From NCBI GenBank assembly GCA_047605865.1, contig JASGFC010000006.1:1-64000 (forward strand): a stretch of DNA of 64,000 bases, read 5' to 3'. The translations under genes were made by a program, and so were the position numbers. This document shows, one piece after another, positions 1-9,494 of this stretch; positions within the stretch are counted from its first letter, which is position 1, and every line of letters begins with the position of its first letter. The notes under the pieces were generated by a model that was not told the DNA's origin, searched no databases, and saw only the letters and a list, made by a program, of their open reading frames with translations. The DNA is from JASGDC01 sp047605865 (GTDB lineage Bacteria > Actinomycetota > Actinomycetes > Actinomycetales > Micrococcaceae).

Positions 1-7
1 AGTACTT

Positions 8-37
8 TTGGTTAAAAGCACTCGTAACTGATAAAAT
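8..37 (+). promoter_or_regulatory. candidate pyrG promoter
   Basis: A TTGGTT hexamer at 8-13 and a TAAAAT hexamer at 32-37 are separated by 18 bp. The -10-like box ends 8 nt before the pyrG ATG at 46, and no Shine-Dalgarno is visible, so the mRNA may be leaderless or almost so. The call rests on pattern only; the left window edge hides further upstream context. Confidence 0.35.
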
Positions 38-45
38 TGAATTCC

Positions 46-1692
46 ATGGATCAAGATCAAAAAACTAAACACATTTTTGTTACTGGCGGTGTTGCTTCTT
101 CTCTTGGCAAAGGTTTAACAGCCTCATCATTAGGTAATCTTTTAAGAGCGCGTGGACTTAACGTGGTGATGCAAAAGCTTGATCCTTATTTGAATGTTGA
201 CCCTGGAACCATGAACCCTTTCCAGCACGGTGAAGTATTTGTTACCGAAGATGGTGCAGAAACTGACCTTGATATCGGCCATTACGAACGTTTTCTTGAT
301 TACAACCTTGATGCCTCAGCTAATGTTACTACCGGGCAGGTATACCAGAATGTAATCCGTAAAGAGCGAGCTGGTAAATATCTTGGCAATACTGTTCAGG
401 TAATTCCTCATATTACTAATGAAATTAAAGAACGCATGCGCGCTCAGGCTCAAGGCGATAGCGAAGAAAAACCCGATGTCATCATTACTGAAATCGGTGG
501 AACTGTCGGAGACATTGAATCACAACCTTTTCTTGAAGCAGCACGCCAAGTGCGTCATGATTTAGGTGCAAAAAATGTTTTCTTCCTCCATATCTCACTT
601 GTTCCTTATATTGGCCCATCAGGGGAATTAAAAACCAAACCAACACAGCATTCCGTTGCAGCATTGCGCTCTATTGGTATTCAACCACAAGCCCTAGTTC
701 TACGAAGTGATCGTGAAGTGCCAGAAGCGATGCGTGAAAAAATTGCCTTGTTTACTGATGTTGAGCCAGAGGCAATTATCAATGCAGCTGATGCAGCTAG
801 CATTTACGATATTCCCAAAATTTTGCATGAGCAGAATCTCGATGAATACGTCCTTGATCAGCTTGGTCTTGAAGCTAATGATGTCAATTGGACTAAGTGG
901 GACAAAGTTCTTAAAGCAGTGCATGAACCCGAAGATGAAGTTAATGTTGCCCTGATTGGGAAATATATTGACCTTCCAGACGCTTATCTTTCTGTAACTG
1001 AAGCATTACGTGCAGGTGGTTTTGCTAACAATGCAAAGGTCAACATCAAGTGGATTGCTTCTGATACTTGTGAAGGCGAAGGGGCAGCAAAACAGCTTAA
1101 AGGCATGGATGCAATCTTGATTCCTGGAGGTTTTGGTATTCGTGGTATCGAAGGCAAGATAGATGCTCTACAGTATGCACGTGAACACAAAATACCAACT
1201 CTAGGTTTGTGCTTAGGTTTACAATCAATGACCATTGAGTATGCTCGCAATGTTGCTGGCATCAAAGATGCTTCTTCAACGGAATTTGATCCAGATACTA
1301 AAGAACCCGTTATTTCCACAATGGAAGAGCAACAAAGTATCGTGGAAGGAAAAGGCGATATGGGCGGTACCATGCGCCTTGGTTCCTATGAGAATAAGCT
1401 TAAGCCAGGTAGTTTAGCGGCAAAAACGTACGGCACAACCGACATTTCTGAACGTCATCGTCATCGCTATGAATTTAACAACAAATATCGTCAGCAACTA
1501 GAAGACGCTGGTCTTGTTGTTTCAGGTATTTACGAAGACAAAGATCTCGTGGAGTTCATTGAGCTTCCAGAAGATCAGCATCCTTATTACATCAGTACTC
1601 AAGCGCACCCGGAATTGAAATCTAGACCAACTAACCCACATCCACTTTTTGCAGGGTTAATTAAAGCAGCATTAAACAAAAAGAATGCCTAG
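46..1692 (+). CDS. pyrG: CTP synthase
   Basis: Makes CTP from UTP, ATP and glutamine in the cytosol, the last step of pyrimidine nucleotide synthesis. The 548-residue protein has the N-terminal synthetase domain, opening with the IFVTGGVASSLGKG P-loop region, and a C-terminal class I glutamine amidotransferase domain with nucleophile Cys389 in GLCLGLQS and a late HPE motif. Length is normal for the family. ATG at 46 is preferred over the in-frame TTG at 37 because it places the conserved N-terminus as usual; in-frame stops at 13 and 25 block anything earlier. It starts the pyrG-nudix-xerD-parA-rluB-cmk-der block typical of actinobacteria and overlaps the next gene by 8 nt. Confidence 0.97.
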   Translation: MDQDQKTKHIFVTGGVASSLGKGLTASSLGNLLRARGLNVVMQKLDPYLNVDPGTMNPFQHGEVFVTEDGAETDLDIGHYERFLDYNLDASANVTTGQVYQNVIRKERAGKYLGNTVQVIPHITNEIKERMRAQAQGDSEEKPDVIITEIGGTVGDIESQPFLEAARQVRHDLGAKNVFFLHISLVPYIGPSGELKTKPTQHSVAALRSIGIQPQALVLRSDREVPEAMREKIALFTDVEPEAIINAADAASIYDIPKILHEQNLDEYVLDQLGLEANDVNWTKWDKVLKAVHEPEDEVNVALIGKYIDLPDAYLSVTEALRAGGFANNAKVNIKWIASDTCEGEGAAKQLKGMDAILIPGGFGIRGIEGKIDALQYAREHKIPTLGLCLGLQSMTIEYARNVAGIKDASSTEFDPDTKEPVISTMEEQQSIVEGKGDMGGTMRLGSYENKLKPGSLAAKTYGTTDISERHRHRYEFNNKYRQQLEDAGLVVSGIYEDKDLVEFIELPEDQHPYYISTQAHPELKSRPTNPHPLFAGLIKAALNKKNA

Positions 1693-2896
1693 ATCTTCTA
1701 AAAATGCCACTTTACTGATTTTTATTTTAGCTTGCCTCACGATGGTTGGCCCACTCACGATAGACCTTTATTTACCTGCATTTCCTGAGATAAAGCAAAA
1801 TTTTCATACCAGTGACACGATGGTGCAATTAACATTGGCTGGAACTGCTCTAGGATTTGCTGTTGGGCAGTTATTCGTGGGGCCTTGGTCTGATACAGTA
1901 GGTCGCAGAAAACCATTGCTCATCTGCTCGGCTCTGCATAGTGTTGCCTGTTTGTCTGCTGTTATCGCCCCAAATATTGAGCTTTTAGCAGTCAGTAGAA
2001 TTGTTCAAGGAGTAGCTGCTGCATCAAGTATGGCTGTGGCTAGAGCTGCTGTGAGAGACTTATTTGAAGGTGATGAACTTGTTAAAGCTTTGGCAAGAGT
2101 AGCTCTTGTCATGGGAATTGCACCTTTAGCCGCTCCTGTTATTGGTTCACAGCTTTTGCGTTTTACTACATGGCGTGGTCTCTTTGTCTTCTTAGCTATT
2201 TTTGGTTTATTGATGTTCTTAGCGGTTCTATTTGTACTTCCGGAAACTTTAGCACCCGAGCGTAGAAAGGCTGCCCAACGAGAGAGTAAATATGCTACCT
2301 TGCTCAGTGATAAAAAGTTTATGGGTATTGTGCTTGCTGGTGGATTTATGACAGGAGTGATGTTTACTTACATTTCGAGCTCTTCTTTCGTTTTTCAAGA
2401 TATATACGGTTTAAATGCGCAACAATTTGGATATTTATTTACAGCAATTTCGCTTGCAAATTTAGCAGGGATGCAAATCGGTTCACGTCTTATTCGTCGC
2501 TTTAGCGGAGTCAAAGTTTTAATAGTAGCTACTTTTGTTACACTCTTAGGCTGTATTGTTATATTGATTACAGATGAAATAAATAATAGTATTTTTTCAA
2601 TCATCATTCCGTTGTGGCTAACCATTTTGTGTTTAGGAATGTGTTTTATTTCTGTTCAGGTTCTTTCTCTTGCAAACCATGCTAATGAAGCTGGCACAGC
2701 TGCAGCCTTAATGGGAGCAAGTCAATTCGGTGTCTCAGCAGTTGCAACTCCCATTGCAGGTCTTTTTGGTTTAACAAGTGTTAAACCAATGGTATTTGTT
2801 ATGCTAGGGTTTGCAACGTTTGCACTAGCTAGTATAGTTTTCGCTGTAAAACCCTTTTCTTCTGATGCCAGAAGAAATTCGAAACGAGTAGAATGA
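1685..2896 (+). CDS. MFS drug/efflux transporter, Bcr/CflA family
   Basis: A 403-residue membrane protein of the major facilitator superfamily with about 12 hydrophobic segments. The first helix carries GPLTIDLYLPAFPEI, typical of the Bcr/CflA multidrug subfamily, and the loop after helix 2 has the motif-A sequence GPWSDTVGRRKP. It probably exports small toxic compounds by proton antiport; the substrate cannot be read from sequence. ATG 1685 overlaps the pyrG stop by 8 nt and its own end overlaps the nudix start by 4 nt, so it is likely co-transcribed with both. It is not part of the usual pyrG neighbourhood and looks like an insertion into it. Confidence 0.88.
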   Translation: MPRSSKNATLLIFILACLTMVGPLTIDLYLPAFPEIKQNFHTSDTMVQLTLAGTALGFAVGQLFVGPWSDTVGRRKPLLICSALHSVACLSAVIAPNIELLAVSRIVQGVAAASSMAVARAAVRDLFEGDELVKALARVALVMGIAPLAAPVIGSQLLRFTTWRGLFVFLAIFGLLMFLAVLFVLPETLAPERRKAAQRESKYATLLSDKKFMGIVLAGGFMTGVMFTYISSSSFVFQDIYGLNAQQFGYLFTAISLANLAGMQIGSRLIRRFSGVKVLIVATFVTLLGCIVILITDEINNSIFSIIIPLWLTILCLGMCFISVQVLSLANHANEAGTAAALMGASQFGVSAVATPIAGLFGLTSVKPMVFVMLGFATFALASIVFAVKPFSSDARRNSKRVE

Positions 2897-3534
2897 GGAG
2901 TATGCTTCAAGATACTCCACTTCAAGACAACATCATCTCCACTGAGACTGTTTATCACGGTTTTGTATGGGATGTTGTCAAAGAAGATTTTACGCTTGGT
3001 TCTGATAAGATTTCCAGAGAGTTTGTGAAACATACTGGTGCAGTTGCTGTCTTAGCTCTAAACACTAACAATGAGGTATTCCTTATTAAACAGTATCGGC
3101 ACCCTGTTAGGCGAAAAGAGTGGGAGATTCCAGCTGGTCTGTTAGACGTCAAAGATGAAGATCCTTGCACTGCTGCCAAGCGTGAACTATGGGAAGAAGC
3201 TGACCTTGAAGCCAAAAAGTGGAACGTACTCATTGATTATTACACCACACCAGGTGGTAATAACGAGGCAATCCGTATTTTCCTTGCTCAAGACGTAAGC
3301 GAAGTTAAAGAAAAGTTCGCTCGCTTCGATGAAGAAGCCCACATGGAAACAGGCTGGTTTCCGCTTGAGGAAGTTGTTGAAGCTATTGTGCAAGGTAGAG
3401 TGCACAACCCCAGTTTGTGTTTAGGTATCATGACGCTTGAGTACCACAAAAAAGCTGGAACGTTGAATCAGTTGCAGAAGCCAGATGTGCCCTTTGAGAT
3501 TCACATCCCATCGGATAAAGTTATAGACCATTAA
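2893..3534 (+). CDS. NUDIX hydrolase, ADP-ribose pyrophosphatase-like
   Basis: A cytosolic 213-residue protein expected to hydrolyse ADP-ribose or a related nucleotide diphosphate. The Nudix box spans about residues 82-105 and contains GLLDVKDED followed by REL-x-EE; Asp replaces the usual Gly after EEA, and the one-residue insertion after the first Gly is common in ADP-ribose pyrophosphatases. Substrate is inferred from family and from the pyrG-nudix-xerD position seen in other actinobacteria. ATG 2893 overlaps the transporter stop (ATGA); ATG 2902 also exists, but a GAGGAG only 1 nt before it is too close to act as its ribosome binding site. Confidence 0.85.
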   Translation: MRSMLQDTPLQDNIISTETVYHGFVWDVVKEDFTLGSDKISREFVKHTGAVAVLALNTNNEVFLIKQYRHPVRRKEWEIPAGLLDVKDEDPCTAAKRELWEEADLEAKKWNVLIDYYTTPGGNNEAIRIFLAQDVSEVKEKFARFDEEAHMETGWFPLEEVVEAIVQGRVHNPSLCLGIMTLEYHKKAGTLNQLQKPDVPFEIHIPSDKVIDH

Positions 3535-4451
3535 TGCTGATAGATCAAGCAATCCAAGAGTTCCTCGTTCATCTCAAAGTTGAACGGGGTCTTGCTGAAA
3601 ATACTACAAAAGCCTATGAACGAGATACTAAGCGTTATCAAGAGTTCCTTGAGCACCAAGGAATTGTAGACACAACAAAGATTACTCAACAAGAAATTAG
3701 AACTTTCCTCAATACCCTGTTTCAAGGAGATCAGGAACACCTTGCTTTAAGTAGTAGAAGTTCAGCACGAATTTTGGCTGCTGTGCGTTCTATGCATCGC
3801 TTCTGGTTGCAGGAAGGCATTGTTACTCATGATGTTGCTTTCGACGTAAAACCACCAAAATTTAACCAAAATCTCCCCAAAGCTTTAACAATTGATCAGG
3901 TTCAAAACCTGCTACAAGCTGTTCCAAAGGATAGTCCAACTGCTTTACGTGATGCAGCTATCCTTGAATTTCTCTATTCAACAGGTGCACGTATTTCTGA
4001 AGTTGTCGCTTTAAACGTAGACGATGTTGCAGCAGAAAAAGATATGGTTCGCCTTTTTGGTAAGGGAAATAAAGAGCGTATCGTGCCAATGGGTTCTTAT
4101 GCTCGCAAAGCATTATCAGATTATATGGTGCGAGCTAGACCAGATTTTGCTAGCCATGGTAAAGGTACCCCAGCTTTGTTTTTAAATGCTCGTGGTTCAC
4201 GATTATCGCGCCAAAGTATGTGGGCAATTCTTAAAAATGCTGCAGCAAAAGCTGGAATTACAGAAGATGTTTCTCCTCATAGTTTAAGGCATTCCTTTGC
4301 AACACATTTGCTCTCAGGGGGAGCAGATATACGTGTTGTTCAAGAACTCTTAGGGCACTCATCAGTCACAACAACGCAGGTTTACACTAAGGTCACTATT
4401 GACTCACTCAAAGAAGTTTATGCAACAGCACATCCACGTGCGAAGTACTAA
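3534..4451 (+). CDS. xerD: site-specific tyrosine recombinase XerD
   Basis: Resolves chromosome dimers at the dif site together with XerC before division. The 305-residue protein has the N-terminal SAM-like core-binding domain (about 1-90) and the catalytic domain with the full set of active residues: Arg153 in STGARISEV, Lys177 in GKGNKERIV, His249 and Arg252 in HSLRHSFATHLLSGG, His275 in LLGHSSV and nucleophile Tyr284 in VYTKV. The start ATG shares one base with the nudix stop (TAATG), implying translational coupling. Its place between nudix and parA supports XerD rather than a phage integrase. Confidence 0.93.
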   Translation: MLIDQAIQEFLVHLKVERGLAENTTKAYERDTKRYQEFLEHQGIVDTTKITQQEIRTFLNTLFQGDQEHLALSSRSSARILAAVRSMHRFWLQEGIVTHDVAFDVKPPKFNQNLPKALTIDQVQNLLQAVPKDSPTALRDAAILEFLYSTGARISEVVALNVDDVAAEKDMVRLFGKGNKERIVPMGSYARKALSDYMVRARPDFASHGKGTPALFLNARGSRLSRQSMWAILKNAAAKAGITEDVSPHSLRHSFATHLLSGGADIRVVQELLGHSSVTTTQVYTKVTIDSLKEVYATAHPRAKY

Positions 4452-4586
4452 ATAAGACACTAATGTTTCACGCTTGCGCAAACACTTGATTGAAATAAGG
4501 GATAGCTTATGAGTTGTTCCTTTATCGTGCCCACGAATGTTAAGATGAAATGAAGCCTCAAACAACCCTGGGAAGTGTATATATTT

Positions 4587-5465
4587 ATGGCATTTGATAT
4601 TCCATCTACTAAGCATCATAGCGAGCTTGGTCCAACTGGACGTCCACTTCAAGATTTTCCTATTCCTCATCCGTTACATGATGGTGGAGCTGCTCGAATC
4701 ATCGCAATGTGTAACCAAAAAGGTGGTGTTGGAAAAACAACAACCACCATCAACTTAGGTGCAGCGCTTGCAGAATATGGTTATCGGGTCCTTATGATTG
4801 ATTTTGACCCTCAAGGTGCGCTCTCAGCTGGTTTAGGGCTTAATCCCCACGATTTAGACGAGACAATCTACAACGTTTTGGTGGATCGCGAAACAGCAAT
4901 AGAAGATGTGATTCAAAAGTCTGAGCTAGAAAATGTAGATGTAGCCCCTGCTAATATTGACCTTTCTGCTGCTGAAGTTCAACTTGTTAATGAGGTAGCT
5001 AGGGAGCAGATTCTTGCTAATGAGTTACGCAGTATCAAAGACAACTACGATTATATCTTCATTGATTGCCAGCCTTCTTTGGGTCTCTTGACTGTCAATG
5101 CACTGACTGCAGCACAGGGTGTTATCATTCCTTTGATTTGCGAATTTTTTGCTTTGCGTGCTGTTGCTTTGCTACGCCAAACTATTGAAAAAGTCCAAGA
5201 ACGTCTGAATCCAGACCTTGAACTTGAAGGCGTAATTGCTACCATGTATGATTCTCGCACTGTTCATAGCAGGGAGGTGCTTGCTCGTTTGGTGGAAGAA
5301 TTTGGAGACAAACTCTTTGAAACAGTTATTCGCCGTAGTGTTAAGTTTGCTGATGCCTCTGTTGCAGCAGAACCAATTACAGAATTTGATTCTACACATC
5401 AAGGATCTCAAAGCTATCGTCAACTAGCACGTGAACTAGTTTTTAGGGAACAGCATGATGGCTAA
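4587..5465 (+). CDS. parA: ParA-family ATPase (scpAB-linked type)
   Basis: A cytosolic ParA/Soj-type P-loop ATPase of 292 residues. The deviant Walker A motif NQKGGVGKTTTTINLG lies near residue 44 after a short polar N-terminal tail, followed by MIDFDPQG and the Walker B-like IFIDCQPSLG. This is the ParA copy that in other actinobacteria heads the parA-scpA-scpB-rluB operon, distinct from the oriC-linked Soj; no parB lies nearby. Here it runs directly into rluB with an 11-nt overlap, so scpA and scpB are absent from the site. ATG 4587 is chosen over GTG 4575; GGAAG lies 11 nt upstream, slightly far for a ribosome binding site. Confidence 0.9.
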   Translation: MAFDIPSTKHHSELGPTGRPLQDFPIPHPLHDGGAARIIAMCNQKGGVGKTTTTINLGAALAEYGYRVLMIDFDPQGALSAGLGLNPHDLDETIYNVLVDRETAIEDVIQKSELENVDVAPANIDLSAAEVQLVNEVAREQILANELRSIKDNYDYIFIDCQPSLGLLTVNALTAAQGVIIPLICEFFALRAVALLRQTIEKVQERLNPDLELEGVIATMYDSRTVHSREVLARLVEEFGDKLFETVIRRSVKFADASVAAEPITEFDSTHQGSQSYRQLARELVFREQHDG

Positions 5466-6216
5466 AAAAGGAAAGAAAGATGTGCATCAAGCCGATGGTG
5501 TGCGGCTACAAAAAGTTCTAGCAAATGCTGGTGTTGCTTCCCGTAGGGTTGCAGAACAAATGATTACTGATGCTCGCGTTGAAGTCAATGGACAAATTGT
5601 TACAGAACTTGGCACGCGTATTGACCCAGAAACAGCAGAAATTCGTGTTGATGATGAACGCATAGTGCTCGATGAAGAACTGCAATATCTTGCTTTCAAC
5701 AAACCTCGTGGTGTTATTTCCACTATGAGTGATCCTCAAGGACGTCTGTCTATTGGTGATTTTATGAAGCCAGGAAGTCCTCGCTTGTACCATGTGGGGC
5801 GTTTAGATTCTGAAACAGAAGGTTTGATTCTTTTAACTAATGATGGCGAATTAGCGCATCGTTTAGCTCATCCTTCCTATGAAGTACCTAAGACGTACCT
5901 GGTACAAGTCAAAGGTCCAGTTGCTGTCGATATTGGTAAGAAGCTGACTAAAGGTATCCAACTTGATGATGGGCTTTCCAAAGTTGATTCTTTCAAGGTG
6001 GTAGATAACCTTAAAGGTCATGTAATAATCGAAGTTGTATTACACTCGGGCAAGAACAGAATTGTGCGTCGTTTATTTGATGCTGTTGGTTATCCTGTAG
6101 AGCGCTTAGTTCGCGTTAAAATTGGCCCAGTTAAGTTATCGCAACAGAAACCAAAGTCAACTCGCAGACTTAACAAAAAAGAGCTACGAGAACTTTTTAA
6201 ACTAGTAAAGATGTAA
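5455..6216 (+). CDS. rluB: 23S rRNA pseudouridine synthase, RluB family
   Basis: Isomerises a uridine in 23S rRNA. The 253-residue protein has an N-terminal S4 RNA-binding domain (VRLQKVLANAGVASRR, about residues 16-75) and an RsuA/RluB-type catalytic domain with the GRLDSETEGLILLTNDG motif, whose Asp118 is the expected catalytic aspartate. It overlaps parA by 11 nt; a second ATG follows at 5458. The position after parA and before tyrA/cmk/der is conserved in actinobacteria apart from the missing scpAB pair. Confidence 0.92.
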   Translation: MMAKKGKKDVHQADGVRLQKVLANAGVASRRVAEQMITDARVEVNGQIVTELGTRIDPETAEIRVDDERIVLDEELQYLAFNKPRGVISTMSDPQGRLSIGDFMKPGSPRLYHVGRLDSETEGLILLTNDGELAHRLAHPSYEVPKTYLVQVKGPVAVDIGKKLTKGIQLDDGLSKVDSFKVVDNLKGHVIIEVVLHSGKNRIVRRLFDAVGYPVERLVRVKIGPVKLSQQKPKSTRRLNKKELRELFKLVKM

Positions 6217-6217
6217 G

Positions 6218-7219
6218 ATGCCTACCGTGTTAATCATTGGTGCTGGAGTACTTGGCACAAGCATGGCTATAGGGCTAAAAACTGCTGGATATGAGGTATT
6301 CTTGCACGATACTAATCGCAGTGTTTTGCAAAAGGCTGCTAAAATTTCTGGTGCCTCAACAAAAGAGTGCAATCCTGATCTTGTGATAGTGGCAACGCCT
6401 CCAGCAAGTACAGCTGACTTAGCGCAGCAAGCTTTGAAAAAATATCCACAAGCGATTGTTGCTGATATTGCTAGCACAAAGTCGCTCATTGCTGCTGAAG
6501 TCAACAATGAGCGTTTTATTCCAACTCATCCCATGGCTGGTAGTGAAAAAACTGGTCCCATACATGCTCACGGTAGCTTATTCCATGGAGCAAACTGGGT
6601 TGTGTGTCGGCGCAATAAGAGCATTGAGGATATGGTCAAAGCTTTAGGTGCAACCCCAATTTTTCTTAATCCACAGCAGCACGATGAGGCAGTAGCTTTA
6701 GTTTCACATTTGCCACAGCTTTTTGCCTCAATACTGGCAGCACAGTTAGTTGGTAAACCTGAAGAATACGTACAATTAGCTGGACAAGGTCTTCGTGATA
6801 CTACTCGAATCGCAGCATCGAATCCAAAGTTATGGCAACAAATTATTGCTTCAAATCAGCAAGCACTAGAACCGCTCATGAAGGAAACATATCAGCAGTT
6901 CCAACAACTTGATCTCAACAAGACTCAAGACCTTATTGCTCAAGGCAACGAGGGGCATCGTGCCATCCCAGTCAAGCGTGCTCATAAAACTGGAGAATAT
7001 ATGACTGCAAGTATTGCTATTGATGATAAGCCTGGACAGTGGGCAGCATTATTGAATACTGTTGCTGCTGCAAATATTAACGTGGAAGATATGCGTATGG
7101 AGCATGCGCCTCAGCAACGGATTGGTGTTGTAAAGTTACTGCTTGCAGCAGATAAAGTAGAGACTTTGCACAAAGTTGTGGAACCACAGTGGGAAATTTT
7201 AGACGTAGAAGAAGAGTAA
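6218..7219 (+). CDS. tyrA: prephenate dehydrogenase with C-terminal ACT domain
   Basis: Oxidatively decarboxylates prephenate to 4-hydroxyphenylpyruvate for tyrosine synthesis. The 333 residues begin with a Rossmann NAD(P) site (IIGAGVLGTSMAIGL), contain the family signature HPMAGSEKTG from His104, and end in an ACT-like domain (about 265-333, SIAIDDKPGQWAALL) that would give feedback control by tyrosine. The ATG follows the rluB stop by one base, so it belongs to the same transcription unit. aroA lies about 8 kb away on the other strand, so the aromatic pathway is split. Confidence 0.9.
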   Translation: MPTVLIIGAGVLGTSMAIGLKTAGYEVFLHDTNRSVLQKAAKISGASTKECNPDLVIVATPPASTADLAQQALKKYPQAIVADIASTKSLIAAEVNNERFIPTHPMAGSEKTGPIHAHGSLFHGANWVVCRRNKSIEDMVKALGATPIFLNPQQHDEAVALVSHLPQLFASILAAQLVGKPEEYVQLAGQGLRDTTRIAASNPKLWQQIIASNQQALEPLMKETYQQFQQLDLNKTQDLIAQGNEGHRAIPVKRAHKTGEYMTASIAIDDKPGQWAALLNTVAAANINVEDMRMEHAPQQRIGVVKLLLAADKVETLHKVVEPQWEILDVEEE

Positions 7220-7228
7220 GGAACAGTC

Positions 7229-7879
7229 ATGGGATATATTGTAGCTATTGATGGGCCAAGTGGTTCTGGAAAATCTAGCGTTGCTAAGGCAGTTGCACAA
7301 AAACTAGCTTTTAGTTATCTCGATACTGGTGCCATGTATCGTGCAGCCACATGGTGGTGTTTAGACCAAGGTATTGATTTACATGATGAAGCAGCTGTTA
7401 CTGCTGCAGTAAAAGCCATGCCACTAGAACAAAGTACAAATCCTAACAGCGAAAAACTTAAAGTAGCAGGCACTGATATCACGCAGGCAATTCGAGAACC
7501 ACGAATTTCAGAAAATGTTAGCACTATTGCTACAAATAAGTCTGCTAGGGAATTCCTTGTTCAACTGCAACAAGATATTGTTTCTCATTCACAAGAGGGC
7601 ATTGTCGCTGAGGGTCGCGATATTACAACCGTTATTGCTCCACAAGCCCAGACGCGTATTTTGTTGACAGCAAGCCCTGAAGCGCGCATGAAACGACGAG
7701 GACTCGAGCTCAATGAGAAAGACACGAAAGATCTTGAAAAGCAGATCATTGAACGAGACAAAAAAGATTCCAAAGCAGCAGATTTCACAACTGCAGCAGC
7801 TGGAGTTACAACTATTGACTCAACAGATTTAACCTTTGATCAGACTGTTGACGCTGTTTTACAGTTAGTAAAACAATAA
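7229..7879 (+). CDS. cmk: cytidylate kinase
   Basis: Phosphorylates CMP and dCMP. The 216-residue protein opens with the P-loop GPSGSGKSSVAKAVA, then DTGAMYRA for nucleotide binding and EGRDITTVI in the CMP-binding region, all in the expected order and spacing. AAGGAA lies just before the ATG as ribosome binding site. It precedes der with a 40-nt gap, the standard actinobacterial cmk-der pair. Confidence 0.95.
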   Translation: MGYIVAIDGPSGSGKSSVAKAVAQKLAFSYLDTGAMYRAATWWCLDQGIDLHDEAAVTAAVKAMPLEQSTNPNSEKLKVAGTDITQAIREPRISENVSTIATNKSAREFLVQLQQDIVSHSQEGIVAEGRDITTVIAPQAQTRILLTASPEARMKRRGLELNEKDTKDLEKQIIERDKKDSKAADFTTAAAGVTTIDSTDLTFDQTVDAVLQLVKQ

Positions 7880-7919
7880 GCTATCTCAAATTCCTGCTGG
7901 CACACCTAAGAGAGAAAAG

Positions 7920-9470
7920 ATGACTGAAAACGAAAATTCTGAAGAATATCTAGAAATTCCTGTTCCAGGTTACACTCCTGCTGAAAGCAAGCAAGAGCAC
8001 ACTGCTAGCGAATCTGAGCTGAGTGATGAACAGATGGAACAGCGCGCAACTTCCTTGCGTGAAGGCTTAAATGAATACGATCTTGATGAAGAAGATTTAG
8101 CTTACTTAGACACTGAGGGCATTGCTTTTAAAGCTAAAGAGGAAGAGGGACTAAATCCCATTCTTGCTATTGTAGGTAGGCCAAATGTTGGAAAATCTAC
8201 TATCGTGAATAGAATTCTGCGTAGGCGTGAAGCCGTCGTTGAAGATGTGCCAGGAGTTACGCGAGATCGAGTTTCCTATCCAGCTGAATGGGGTGGCAAA
8301 AATTTTACCATTGTCGATACTGGTGGCTGGGAATCAGATGCCAAAGGCATGGATAAGAACGTTGCAGATCAAGCAGAACTAGCGGTAGATCAAGCAGACG
8401 CTGTGCTCTTTGTTGTTGATTCAACTGTAGGCGCAACGGCAACCGATGAGGCAGTGGTCAAGATGCTTCGTACAAAGAAAAAGCCAATCATCCTTGTGGG
8501 TAACAAACTCGATGATGAAAGCCGTGCCTATGAAGCTTCGTACCTCTGGAGTTTAGGCGTAGGTGAGCCATATCCAGTGTCTGCTTTGCATGGAAGGGGC
8601 ATTGCCGATGTTCTAGACAAAGTCATTGAAACACTTCCAGAAAAGTCTGCACTGCCAGGTAGCGAAGTAACCGGTGGGCCGCGTCGTATTGCTTTAGTGG
8701 GGCGTCCTAATGTAGGAAAATCTTCTTTACTGAATAAACTTGCTCGCAGTGAAAGAGTAGTTGTTAATGAACAAGCAGGCACCACGCGAGATCCAGTGGA
8801 TGAGCTCGTTGAGCTTGGCGGAGAGCAGTGGAAGTTTGTTGATACAGCTGGAATTCGTAAACGCGTACATTTACAAAAGGGTGCAGATTTTTACGCTTCG
8901 CTGCGTACTCAAACTGCTATTGAGCGTGCTGAATTAGCGTTAGTGTTACTTGATGTGTCCGAACCGCTCAGCGAACAGGACGTCCGTATTGTGCAAAAAG
9001 TTCTTGATGCAGGGCGTGCATTGGTCTTAGTGTTCAATAAATGGGACACTCTTGATGATGAGCGCCGTACTTTATTGGAACGCGAAATTGACCTTGACTT
9101 TGCTCATGTTGCTTGGGCGCCTCGCGTCAATGTGTCTGCAAAAACTGGTTGGCATACAGAAAAGTTAGTGCGAGCAATGCACATTGCTTTAGAATCTTGG
9201 GACCGTCGTATTCCAACAGGGCGTTTGAATGCCTTTCTTGGAGAACTTGTTGCTGAACATCCCCACCCTTTACGAGGCGGCAAGCAACCACGTATTCTTT
9301 TTGGAACTCAAGTTTCTAATAGGCCGCCAAAGTTTGTACTTTTTACCACTGGTTTTCTTGAAGAAGGGTATCGCCGTTTTATTATGCGTAGGCTTCGTGA
9401 AGATTTTGATTTTGAAGGTTCGCCCATCGAGATTGCTATGCGTATTCGTGAGAAACGGAAACGTAAGTAG
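7920..9470 (+). CDS. der: ribosome biogenesis GTPase Der (EngA)
   Basis: Essential double GTPase needed for 50S subunit maturation. In 516 residues the two G domains show P-loops GRPNVGKST starting near Gly86 and GRPNVGKSS near Gly261, with matching DTGG/DTAG and NK.D elements, followed by a KH-like C-terminal domain ending in basic residues. The first 80 residues are an acidic, probably disordered extension, common in actinobacterial Der. AGAGAGAAAAG precedes the ATG. It is the last gene of the opening plus-strand block. Confidence 0.95.
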   Translation: MTENENSEEYLEIPVPGYTPAESKQEHTASESELSDEQMEQRATSLREGLNEYDLDEEDLAYLDTEGIAFKAKEEEGLNPILAIVGRPNVGKSTIVNRILRRREAVVEDVPGVTRDRVSYPAEWGGKNFTIVDTGGWESDAKGMDKNVADQAELAVDQADAVLFVVDSTVGATATDEAVVKMLRTKKKPIILVGNKLDDESRAYEASYLWSLGVGEPYPVSALHGRGIADVLDKVIETLPEKSALPGSEVTGGPRRIALVGRPNVGKSSLLNKLARSERVVVNEQAGTTRDPVDELVELGGEQWKFVDTAGIRKRVHLQKGADFYASLRTQTAIERAELALVLLDVSEPLSEQDVRIVQKVLDAGRALVLVFNKWDTLDDERRTLLEREIDLDFAHVAWAPRVNVSAKTGWHTEKLVRAMHIALESWDRRIPTGRLNAFLGELVAEHPHPLRGGKQPRILFGTQVSNRPPKFVLFTTGFLEEGYRRFIMRRLREDFDFEGSPIEIAMRIREKRKRK

Positions 9471-9494
9471 TTCTTGCTTGTAAAAGTCTTCTAG

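Noticed and set aside
984..1373. Open frame of 129 codons on the minus strand
   Set aside because: It is antisense to pyrG, shows no domain features and simply reflects the codon pattern of the real gene.
3534..4451. XerD gene as a phage or island integrase
   Set aside because: No attachment site, tRNA or phage gene is adjacent, and it is in the conserved core position between nudix and parA.
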